From Ophiosphaerella korrae (Eukaryota > Ascomycota > Dothideomycetes > Pleosporales > Phaeosphaeriaceae): DNA of 64,000 nt. The stretch spans positions 1 through 64,000 of the forward strand of contig JALNQF010000193.1 in the NCBI GenBank assembly GCA_028456385.1, written 5' to 3'. Under the pieces are notes generated by a model. It was not told the origin of the DNA. It was given only the letters and a program-made list of their open reading frames with translations, and searched no databases. The position numbers and the translations under genes were made by a program. Below, in pieces: positions 12,868 through 23,770 of this stretch (its first letter is position 1; the number at the start of each line of letters is the position of its first letter).

Positions 12868-13995
12868 CTTATTCTATACGAACTATAAATAGATCTTTTA
12901 GTTAATTATATTTAAAATCTACCTCCTTATAAAATAAATAGAAATACTTATAAGTATATCCTAGTTATATACTACTACTTAATAAAGCGCTACTATTTCT
13001 TTTTCTATAAAACTTTAAAACTAAAAGAAGCTATAAACTACTTTAAAACTATATTTAAGCTCTATAGTTTCTATATTAATATTATCTTTAATAAAAGATT
13101 AATATTTATTAGCTAATTTTAGAGCTATATATACTCCTAACTTTATAACTTATAAAAAACTTTTACTATATACTACTCTAAAACTAATAGCTAAATAGAG
13201 TAAGTTAATTAATTACTAGAAATATATCTTAAGTAATATATAAATTAAATATAAGATAACTAAGTATTATAGCTATATAAAGCTAAATTCTAAGCTAATA
13301 ATATAGTTAACGCTTTTATAAGAATAACTTTATTATTAGTAAACCTAAGCTATTACTTATATAATAGGATTTACTTTAGTAAAAATAATTAACTACTTAT
13401 CTCTTCTTAACGTAAATAATATATCTATATAGATAAACTACTTATAGTATATAGTAACCTTATAGTATACTTTAAAGAAAAGCTACTTTAAGTATATTAA
13501 GAGTAGCTTATATAAGCTAATACTACTTAATATAGTAGCCTAATATATAAACTTAGAGAACTAGTTTACGTTAGTATATACTACTAGAATATACTTAAAC
13601 TTACTAAAAAACTAGACTACTAATAAGTAAGACTTTATCTTATAGCTAAGATAATTTATAATAGATACGCCTATAAGCTTAACCTCTTACTTAATTTAAC
13701 TAGTAAAGGTATATATCTAGTATTTTACTCTAGACTTTTACGCCCTAGATAATAAAAGCTTTTACTAGATTAAGACTTACTTTAGCTAGAGCCTATCTTT
13801 ATATAAAATAAATCTAGTAGCGTATATACTAAATATTTTATAGAAGCTATTATAAATATAAAGTATAAATTATATAGAAAAAATATAAGATAATAGTACT
13901 TAGTTTAGTAGAAAAGCTATCTAATATCTACTTAAAACCTAGTAGAAGAATTTACTAAGAATAATATAGCTTTCTAGTATTAATTTTATAACTCT
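12868..13995 (+). pseudogene. Family B pol, part 3: integrase core and chromodomain
   Basis: This resumes family B after element 1. From 12880 the frame reads like DLxVDYITDLPP, then FKLYSFYINIIFNKR (ancestral SDRGS, with D and G changed by RIP), then a LLEIYLK block that supplies the catalytic Glu. Together these are the D,D-35-E core. Near 13650-13720 a KLDY...VGPY.I...Y.YKLNL block is the integrase C-terminal (GPY/F) module, followed by a VFHVSLLRP-like stretch. From about 13840 to 13980 a chromodomain can be read (RxxQYLV..KSYL...QNLVEEF), the mark of chromoviruses. No 3' LTR of family B is visible; its right end appears lost at 14126. Confidence 0.75.
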
Positions 13996-14126
13996 AAGTA
14001 GCTAATACAACTTATACTATATATACTTCTTAACTAGTTTCTTAATACTAAAGAAGCTTAAGCTTACTAAACCTAGCTTATAGATAGCTTTAGTTTCTTA
14101 TACTAAATTAATATAAGTACTTTATA
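13996..14126. other. Family B tail, nothing recognised
   Basis: 131 bp of AT-rich sequence between the family B chromodomain and the next LTR. The 5 bp before that LTR (TTATA) do not match the 5 bp after 19898 (TATAA). Confidence 0.5.
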
Positions 14127-14529
14127 TATTATAGGCGTAATAAGAGAAATTAAGATAGAACTAATTAATCTTAACTTAGACGCTAACGAAGTATAGGACA
14201 AGTAGGGTAATAACCTAGATTAGGAAGTGTATTATAATCTAAACATATAAGACGTAGAGTAATCTATAAATACGTATAATAGATTAGAGTAATCTATAGG
14301 GTTATACAAATAGATTAGTAGACGTATATAGTTACTAGAAATACGTATTATTAGGATAGTATTAGTAATTTAATCCTTTAACTATAGAACGCTAATATAA
14401 GATAGTTATAAAATATCTTCTATTATTTATAGTTATTATAGATTACTATATAAGCTTTTACTATTAACTCTTAATCTACTAACTTTTATAAGATAGGTAT
14501 CTATAGTTAATAATAAGTAGCCTATTATA
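14127..14529 (+). repeat. 5' LTR of element G (403-bp type)
   Basis: It begins TATTATAGGCG (ancestral TGTTACAGGCG) and ends TATTATA before the primer region CCTTGCTAATTTAG. Its variable middle matches the reverse complement of the element 1 LTRs. Confidence 0.9.
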
Positions 14530-14590
14530 CCTTGCTAATTTAGTTATTACGAGAAGTAAAGCGTAAGTAGCGTATAGTCTAGCTAACACG

Positions 14591-17500
14591 ATAGTAGAAA
14601 GTTTAATTAAGAAAGAGGTTAAAGTACCTATAAGTAGCTATAAGTTAGACAATATAGTATAGAGAGATATTAAGAACTACTTAAATAACTTAATCTCTAA
14701 GAAAGAAGATATAAAGATAGTAATTAACGCCCTAGAAACCTAGAATAAAGAACTCTAGAAGTACGTAAAATAGAATAAAGCCTAAATTAAAGCTATTATT
14801 AAAGAATAGAACTAAATAGAACTAATTACTTAACGCTTAGAGATAAGTGTAACGAAAAAACTACTAAAGATACTTATACTTAAAAAGTTTAATAGAATAA
14901 GAGAAAACCTAAGACCTTTTATAGGTTTAGCACAACTCTAGATTAATATACAAGTACTATACTTTAATAGAGAAGATAAGAAAGTAATATATATAGGAAT
15001 ATATCTTAAAAGAGACGTAATAAGATAGTTTAAACCTTACTAGATAGACTATATAATATACGTAGTAATAAAGTAGAAAGATAAAATAAGAGCTATCTTT
15101 AGAAGTTATAAATACTTTACTAGACGAATAAGAGTAGTATTTAGAGATATAGATATTACCTAATAAGCTAAAGAAAGGCTAGAGAAGCTTATATAAAATA
15201 AGAGTATTCCTAAGTATATATTATATTTTAAATAACTATTATAAAATATAGAATAGAATAAGCTATCTATAATATTATAATTTAAATAAAGACTAAATAA
15301 AAAAATACAATACAAAATAATCTATATAGAAAAACTAAGAATACTAAAAGCTCTAAAATAATAAGCGATATAAATTAATAATAATCTTTAAGAATAGAAG
15401 AAGAATAAGTATAAAGGATCTACTTAGAACTACAATAAAGGAGACTCTATAATCTTTAATACTAATAAGAATAAAAAGAAAAAGAAGAATAAAGACTTTA
15501 CGTACTTTAATTATAGTAAACTAGGCTACTACGTAAAGAACTACTATTTAAAATAAAGGAAAGATATAGTATATTATAAATATAAGAAACTAGGACACTT
15601 TATAAAGGACTATAGAAGTAAAGATCCTAAGAAAGATAAAGAAAACTAGTTAAAGACAACTAAAAGAAGGAAAGAAGTACTAAAAGTATAAGCTAAACCT
15701 TAGAAGAAAGTAGCTAGGAGTAAAGAAGTATAGTATATAATACTCTATTAGACCTTTTATTATAATAACAACTACCTTATATATCTTTTAAGAAAGTAAA
15801 GAGTAGTATAGTTCCTATAGAAATAGAGAGTAGTAGTAATAAAAGAAAAAAGAATAAAAGCGTAGCTAGAAGAGATAGCTTATATAATAGACCTAATAGT
15901 AGAAGATCTAAAAGAAGAAGAGCCCTAGACCCTATTAATCTAAGCTAAAGGACTAGCACTAGATAAAGAGACTACTATAGCTTCTTCTAATAAACTATAA
16001 GAAAGTAAGAAAAGAATTAACGTAAGAGATATAGAGTATACCTAGTTAAATATACATAGTTATAATAGCTATATAATAGTAGATATATTAGAATAGAATA
16101 AAAATTAGAAATTTATTTAAAAATACTTACTAGTTATAAGTATAAAGGAAGCGTATAAAGACTAGAAAGAACGTAACTCTAAAAAAATAAAGTTTTTACT
16201 ATTTTAAGAATAGATAAAGTAATATATAGTTATAGTAGGAAGAATACCTATATAAAAAGAATAGTAGTTCCTTATAAAAAAAACGTAATAGATTAATAAA
16301 GCCTATACACTAAGAATACTAGTAGTATACTATATCCTAATAGAGAAAATACCTAGAAAAGATAAGTACTAGGAAGAGGAAAACGTAATAATAAATCTAG
16401 AACATCTAGTACACTTTAAAGTATTATAGTTATTATACCTAGACAAGAATTATATTATATATAAGAACCCTAAAGTAAATAACTACGTATAGCCTATATA
16501 AAGAAAAGGTTATAATTATATAAAAGTAATTCTAGTAGAAGATATCTAAGGATAGAAAACAATACTAGAGGAAGAGTATATTGTAATAAGGCCTAGACTA
16601 AAGCTATTAAAAAAATACGTCTAAGGAGGACTATAGTACAAATACACGTACGATAAATATCTAAAATACAAAGAACACAAGCTTAAAGTAAGGCTATAGC
16701 TTTAGAAAGTTAGATAATTTATAAAACTACCTAAGTAAGACAAGCTAGAAAGTATAAGAGGCCTATACATTATAAAAATAAGTATATACTAAGAAAAGAA
16801 AGTACAAGTAATAATTAATAGTAGAGCTACAAAGAACTTTATATTAAAGAAGTTTATAGAAATATAGAGAATACGCTATATAACAAAGAAGTACCCTTAA
16901 TAACTAAGTAAAATTAAAAGAAAACTATTCTAAGAACCTATTAGATTTAGAACAGTACCTTTTACACTAAGAATAGAAGGTTTAGAAATTAAGAATATAG
17001 TTATAGATATAACAACAATTAATAACAAATAAGATATAATTCTAAGAATACTATAGTTATAGATAACTAACCTATATATTAATTAGAGAATAAAGAAAAT
17101 TAACTACTATAAAATAAATATATTAAAAGCTAATATAAGCACCTACAAAGGAGAATTCCTAAAAGAATACAAGAAATAGAAAAAATACCTTATAGAGCCT
17201 AAAGACTATCTTCTAGAATATTAGCTATAGGACTTAGTAATAGACCTAGAAGAAGGAAAAGACGTAGGATAGAGCCTAGTTTATAGAAAAACTAAAGAAA
17301 AATCTAAAATTAAATAAACATTTATTAAAAATGTAATAAAGAAAGAATAGATACAAGAATCTAAATCCTTAGTATTACACAAACTTATATTTATAGATAA
17401 AAAGGGAATAAATAATAAAAAACCTTACGTAGATTTTAGAAAAACTAATATAATTATAAGTAAAAACTAATATCCCTTACTATAAATAGATAAAATACAA

Positions 17501-18713
17501 GATAGGCTATAGAAAGTAAAGATTTTTACAAAACTAGATATCTAAAACGCCTATAACTAAATTAGAATTAAAGAAAGTAATAAATAGAAAATAGCGTTTA
17601 GAACACAATATAGACTATATAAATACCTAGTTAAACCTTTTAGATTAATAAACGCACTAGTAGCCTTCTAGGAAAGAATTAATATAGTACTAAGAGAGTA
17701 CTTAGATATATTTATATTTGTATACCTAGACAACATCCTTATATTCTTAGATATAGAAGAAGAATACGTACAATATATACATAAAGTGCTAGAAAGGCTA
17801 GTAGAAAATAAACTATTTCTTAAGATAAGAAAATACGAGTTCTATATAAAGGAAACAGATTTCCTTAGATTTATTATTAAACTAGGAAAAATTAAAATCG
17901 ACCTAGAAAAAATCAAGTTAATAAACAAATAGCTAATACTAAAAAACCTAAAAGAAGTACAATAATATTATAGACTAGCAAACTTTTATAGAAAGTTAAT
18001 AATAGAATAGTCTAAAGATATAGCACAAATAACTAGACTTATAAAAAAAGATACACTATTTAAGTAGATAGAAGAATATAACAAAGTATTTAAATAGATA
18101 AAAAGAAAGTTTATAGAAAACCTAGTTATTAGAATATATAACCTAGACTTACTAGTAATAGTAAAAATAGACGTATACTAAACACTAAGATTAGAAGTAT
18201 CTTAGTCTCTAAGAGGAGAAAACTTTGCTAATAGACTTAGAGACATATATAATTAACTAAGATAGGACGTAGAATTCCTATATAATCGAATAACAAAGTA
18301 CTATAATAAAAAATACAAAGAAGAACCCTAATTTAAAGAGAGAGAAAAAGTATAGTTAGTATAAAAAAACATTAAGAGTAAATAATTAAGCTTAAAACTT
18401 AACTATATAAAAATTAGACTATACAAAATTAAAAAGAAAGTTATACTAGTTATATTTAAACTAAAGCTACTAAGTAAAATAAGAATATACCTAACTTTCT
18501 ATATAGTACTACTAGAGATAGTACTATAAAATATAGAACTACTAGTATACAAAGTAGATACGTATAGAGAATAGGAAGAATAGGAAGTTAAAGAAATCCT
18601 AGTATACTAGTTCTATAATAGTAGGAACTACTATTTAGTAAAATAGATAAGTAAAGATAAAAAAGGACAACTATAGGAAGATATATAGGAACTAGAGGAT
18701 AACCTTAACTACT
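14591..18713 (+). pseudogene. gag-pol of element G, RNase H and integrase deleted
   Basis: Gag starts at ATA (ATG) 14591. Two zinc knuckles lie at about 15495-15615, protease at about 16815, and RT with its YLDN box at 17723, which is 3,132 bp from the start and in frame. At about 18173 the sequence jumps from just before the RNase H TDAS motif to the last part of integrase (LRLE.SQSLRGENFANRL), skipping about 1,287 bp relative to F. The skipped length is a multiple of three, so the chromodomain (18554 onward) stays in the gag-pol frame. In-frame stops from RIP are frequent. Confidence 0.85.
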
Positions 18714-19430
18714 TTAAGAAACTAGAGGAGTTCTAAAGTTAAAACCCTCTAGACTACCTAGTAGTAAACTAAGAGGAACGGCACTATTAGTAATAGATAG
18801 AGAGGCGTTAGACTCGCCTAGTATAGTAGGAGCTAGAGTAGCCTCTACTATATCTATAAAATCAAGCTTAGATTCTAGAAGAGTAGACTACTTCAAGGAC
18901 TTCTTATCGTTTAAGGCTTTTATCTTACGAAGATAGGATAAATAGGCCTAGTTATTAGATAGCTACGTCTAATTATTAAGAAATTAAGACTAATATACTT
19001 CTAGCGTATAACAAGAGATTTTATAGAGTTACTTATACTCTTTTTTAGCCTCTATAATCTATAATAATAGTTTTTCTTAAGCGTAGTTAATAGCTCTCCT
19101 TATTATATACAAGTATAGACGTATAAATAAGTATTCTTAACTTATACGCTACTATAGATATACTAAATAGGTTATAAGACAAATAAGCGTTAGTATAAAT
19201 ATACGCTTTATAGGCTTTACTATATTTTATAGAAAAATAAACTAATAGAGAGTTTATAGACTTATAATAAGAATAAGAAAATATTATAGTACTATAGCGT
19301 AATATACAATCTACTAATTAAATACAATAAAGAGTAAACTTAGTAGGTATAGAGATAGAGAATAAAGAACTTTATATTAATAATAAAACTAGACTAATAA
19401 CCTTAGCACTAAGATAGGAAAATAAAAGAC
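18714..19430 (-). pseudogene. Opposite-strand ORF of element G
   Basis: It is the same position and orientation as the opposite-strand ORFs of the other copies. Its stop-equivalent TAA lies at 18714-18716, overlapping the chromodomain end. The minus-strand translation repeats the SLSS...FNFxSPLVS tail and the K/Q-rich helix with RIP stops. Function is unknown. Confidence 0.45.
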
Positions 19431-19449
19431 TATCTAAAGGAAGAGATAG

Positions 19450-19898
19450 TGTTACAATAGTAATAAGAGAAATTAAGATAGAACTAATTAGTCCTAACTT
19501 AAGTACTAATAAAGTATAAGACAAGTAAGGTAATAACCTTAATTAGGAAACTACTTACAATTAGGATACGTAGGTAATCCCCTAATCTATTAAGTATATA
19601 GATAGAATATAATTATAGATTAATAGATTAGTAATCTATAATCTATAGTAGCTAAGACTAGGTATAAGTAATAGATTAATAGATTAGTAGGAATATATAA
19701 TTAGTAGCAATGCGTATTATTAGGATAGTATTAGTAATTTAATCCTTTAACTATAGAACGCTAATACAAGATAATCACAAGACATCTTCTATTATTTATA
19801 TTTATTGTAGATTACTATACGAGCTTCTATTATTACCTCGTAATATACTAATACTCTATAGTAGTTACTTATAGTTAATAACAAGTAACTCTATTATA
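19450..19898 (+). repeat. 3' LTR of element G (449 bp, different type)
   Basis: It is preceded by the purine tract AAAGGAAGAGATAG and begins TGTTACAATAGTAATAAG. Its middle has ATAGATTA/TAATCTAT palindromes like the 427-430-bp LTR type and differs from the 5' LTR. Confidence 0.88.
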
Positions 19899-20101
19899 TA
19901 TAAGCTAGTATATTCCTCTATATATAACTTAGTATAACTCTAAGTAAGTTCTAAGTAAGTTTAAAGAACTTTAAGTAATAATAACTAGTATATATATTAT
20001 ATACTACTATAATAGCTTAACTAGCTATTAGCTTCTTTTTATCTAGATAAGCTTAGTAGTATATTATCCTTATATAATAGCTAGTTACCTAAGAGTTATT
20101 A
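19899..20101. other. Short AT-rich spacer, nothing recognised
   Basis: 203 bp between element G and element C with no readable domain. It contains two direct AAGTAAGTT-like repeats near 19941-19963. It is the only pre-insertion target DNA left for element C. Confidence 0.5.
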
Positions 20102-20577
20102 TATTATAGTAGTAATAAAAAAAAACTAAATAGAACTAATTAGCCCTATAATAGAAGATAACAACATATATAACCTATAGGACAACGAGCTTAATTAAGA
20201 GGTTAATTATAATAAAGATACGTAAGAGCTTTATAGCTTTATTTGGATTAGTATAAATAAAGCTATAAAGTAGCTTTACTATTTTATAAAGCTTAGAATA
20301 GATAAAGCTATAAGGTAGCTTTATTACTTTATAAGAGTTAGTATAATTAAAGTAATAAAGTAAGAGGATATATAGTTAGTAGCTATACGTATTATTAGGA
20401 TAGTATTAATAATCTAATCTCTAACTAAGAGTAATAATTCTTAATATTGCCTATTAAGAATTATTCTATTGTTTATAGCCTATTATATAATTACTATACG
20501 TACTTTAGTTATTAACTCTTAGTTTATTACTCTCTTCTTAGGACTTTAGGTTGTTAACAACTTAAGGCCCTATTATA
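20102..20577 (+). repeat. 5' LTR of element C (476 bp)
   Basis: It begins TATTATAGTAGTAATA and ends CCCTATTATA before the primer region. It keeps the block conserved in all LTRs here (TATTATTAGGATAGTATTA). The middle (about 20225-20365) holds two diverged copies of a 45-50-bp unit built on ATAAAGCTATAAxGTAGCTTTA, which can fold back on itself. It is the most diverged LTR of the superfamily here. Confidence 0.9.
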
Positions 20578-20639
20578 CCTTATTAATTAGGTTACTAAGA
20601 AAAGTAAAGTATAAGTAGCGTATAGTCTAAGCTAATATA

Positions 20640-22703
20640 ATAGTAAAAAGTATACCTAAAAGAGAAAGTAAAGCGCCTCTAAGTAGTTATAAGTTAGATA
20701 ATACCAACTAGGTAGTAGTTAAAATAAACTTAAATAACCTAATCGCTAATAAGAAGAGTATATAAGTACTAATTAATACTCTAACCTAGTAGAATATAAA
20801 ATTATAAGACTATATTAAGTAAAATAAAGCTTAAATTAAGGCTATTATAAATAGATAAGACTAGATAGAAAAGGTTACCTAGAGACTAGAGCTAAGTATA
20901 ATAAAAACAACTACTTAAGCTACTAGAACTTAAAAAGTTTAATAGAACAAGAAATAAACTAAAACTATTCTTAGTAGCTATACTACTATAAATAGATATA
21001 TAAGCAATATACTTTAATATAGAAAAAAAAAAGTTATAGATATAAGAATATACCTTAAAGAAAAAGCTGTATAATAGTTTAAACTCTTCTAGATAGATTT
21101 TTAATTATAAATACTAAGACTATAAAAGGATAAAACTATAGCTATCTTTAGAAGTTATAAATACTTTATTTGTAGAATAAGAGTAGCGTTTAGAGATACT
21201 AACATTACCTAATAAGCTAAAGAATAACTTAAAAAACTAAGATAATACAAGAGTATTCTAGAATATAACTAAGAGTTTAAACAACTATTATAGAATATAG
21301 AATAGAATAAGCTATCCTTAATATTACAATTTAAATAAGGACTAAAATTAAATATCTAATATAAGTTAATTTAGATAAAGAAACTATAGATACTAAAAGC
21401 CCTAAAGAGATAGGTAATACAAGCTAATAATAACCTCTAAGAATAGAAAATAAACTAATATAGAAGACTACCTAGTAGCTATAATAGTAGGGACCCTATA
21501 ATCCTTAACGCTAATAAAGATAATAAGAAAAAAAAAGACTTTAAGTACTTTAGTTATAAAAAGCTAGGTTACTACCTAAAAGACTACTAATTAAAGAATA
21601 AAGAGTCTATATACTATAAATATAGAAAAAGAAAATACTTTATAAAGAACTATAAAAGAAAGGATATTATAAAGAAAACTTAGATAAAGATAACTAAGAA
21701 TAAAGAAGTACTAAAAGTATAGGCTAAGCCTTAAAAGAAAGTAGTAGAAAGTAAAGAATTATAGTATATAATACTTAATTAGACCTTTTATTATAATAAT
21801 AACTACTACGTATACTTTTTAAGTAAGTAAAAAGTAAGATAATTTCTATATAAGAAATAAAAAGTAGTAGTAATAAAAGAAAGAACTTAAGATTAGCTTA
21901 AAGAAATAAGAAGCCTAAGAGATCTACTAATAGAAGACTTAGAAAGAGAAGAACTCCTAACTCCTTTAATTACTACCTAAGGAGGAGGAGGTAATAAAGA
22001 AACTACCCTAATTACTACTTAAGAAGAAGTAAGTAATAAAAAATAAGTTAAAATTAGAAGTATAGAGTATACCTATTTTAATAAAAAAAGCTATAATAGC
22101 TATAGTATAGAGAGTATAAAGAAATATATAATATAATAGTAATTTATTTAGAAATACTTACTAGTTATAAGTATAGAAGAAGTATATAAAGATAAGAAAT
22201 TAGGTAATTCTAAGAATATAAAGTTTATAGTATTCTAATAATAGATAAAGTAATATACTATTATAGTTAGAAAAATACTAATATAAAGAGAGTAGTAAAA
22301 TCTTATAAGAAAAACAAGATAGATTAATAACGCTTATACACTAGGTATACTAGTAGTATACTATATTTTAGTAAAGATAATACTAGGTTAAGATTAATAT
22401 AGGAAAGGGGACAATAAAAGAATAAACCTAGAATATCTAGTATACTATAAAGTAGTACAAGTATTATACTTAAATAATAGTTACTATTTATATAAGTAAT
22501 AAAAAGAATAGAATTACGCTTAGCTAGTAAGAAGAGAAAGTTATAACTATATAGAGGTAATCTAAACTATAGATATTAAAGGATAAGAATTTATAAAAAT
22601 ACTTAAAGAAGAGTGTATAGTAATAAAACTAAGAAAAAATTTACCTAGAGAATATATCCTAGAGAAACTATAGTATAAATATACGTAAGATAAATACCTA
22701 AAA
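20640..22703 (+). pseudogene. gag-pol of element C, part 1: gag and linker
   Basis: The start ATA (ATG) is at 20640, giving an MVKS-like N-terminus. The capsid region runs to about 21500, two CCHC knuckles lie at about 21535-21665, and the long linker follows. The frame breaks at 22703, where element H is inserted, and resumes at 43786. It is more heavily RIP-converted than H, J, K or F, as expected for an older, outer insertion. Confidence 0.85.
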
Positions 22704-23133
22704 TATAATAGGCCTCCTATTATCGACTATAGGTACCTATCTTTAAAGGTTAGTAGATTAAGAAGTAATAATAAAAGCTTGTATTAGGATCTATAATAAC
22801 TATAAACAATAGAAGATATTTTGTAACTATCTTGTATTAGCGTTCTATAGTTAAAGGATTAAATTACTAATACTATCCTAATAATACGTATTACTACTAA
22901 CTATATACTTGTTGTAATCTATTAATCTATAGTTACTAAGACTAATAGATTATAGATTATCTTAATCTATAATCTACTAATACTAAGAGTCTATAGATTA
23001 TAGATTACCCTAGGTATCCTAATTATATATAGCCTCCTAGTTAGGTTTATATCCTCTAGAGTTATATAAGTCTAAGTTAATTGTTGTAGGGCTAATTAGT
23101 TCTATCTATAGCTCTCTTGTTACTATCGTAATA
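22704..23133 (-). repeat. 3' LTR of element H (430 bp)
   Basis: It runs from TATAATAGGCC to TGTTACTATCGTAATA and has the same length and type as the solo LTR at 4897. The middle holds repeated ATAGATTATAGATTA blocks in both orientations. Confidence 0.93.
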
Positions 23134-23139
23134 CTATCT

Positions 23140-23770
23140 CCTCTTTTAAGTAGGTCCTTGTTTATCTATCTTAGAGCTAAGGTTATTAATCTACTTTCTT
23201 CGTCGATTTATAGTTCTTTATTACTCTCTATAGTTATTTTATCTATACGTTATTACTACTTTCTTACTAATTGCGTGTTGCGCAATAGTATTAAGATGTT
23301 TCCTTATTCTTATTATACTTCTCTTAAGTTAAACTCTAAGTCTTTTCTTTATATTATTTCTATAAATTATAGTAGGGCTTATAAGGTGTATATTCGTGCG
23401 AATATACGTAGTTCTTGTAATATATCTAGTGTCTCTCTTTCTAAGTATACGTTTATTATACTTATTCTTACGTCTAGGCTTAATAATAATAGGGAGAGCT
23501 ATTAACTAGACTTAAGAGAAATTACTATCTTAAATTATAGAGGCTAAAGCTAAACGTAAGTAGATCTAGGAGCTTGCGTAGAGTAAGCTAGTAGAGAATT
23601 AAGCTTATCTCTCTTATCTTTATAAGATAAAGGCGTTTAGTGTTGTTATAGTAGGTCCTATATTAGGCGTTCCTATTATCTCTCTATCTAGTAGTAGTAA
23701 TATTAGTTCTCTTAGTTTACTACTAGGCGTTCTAAAGGGTTTTAACTTTAGAAGTCCTCTAGTTTCTTAG
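23140..23770 (+). pseudogene. Opposite-strand ORF of element H
   Basis: The unbroken 115-codon stretch at 23158-23505 covers the N-terminal region (RAKVINL...). A block KVYIRANIRSSCNISS aligns in the same frame with KAYI.ANT of element 1 and NEYILANI of element F. After a 1-bp shift near 23500 the tail reads EKLLSQIIEAKAKRKQI-like and ends SLSSSSNISSLSLLLG...GFNFRSPLVS with TAG at 23768-23770. RIP stops are few here because this strand has few ancestral CAA, CAG or TGG codons in that frame. It is unknown outside this element family as far as I can tell. Confidence 0.55.

Larger units (their letters stand above)
14127..19898 (+). mobile_element. Chimeric gypsy element G with unlike LTRs
   Basis: This is a plus-strand chromovirus of the main superfamily. 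Its 5' LTR (403 bp) and 3' LTR (449 bp) are of different types, its flanks do not form a target duplication, and RNase H plus nearly all of integrase are missing. One explanation fits all three facts: two neighbouring elements in the same orientation were joined by a deletion running from the RT end of the left one to the integrase end of the right one. Confidence 0.75.
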
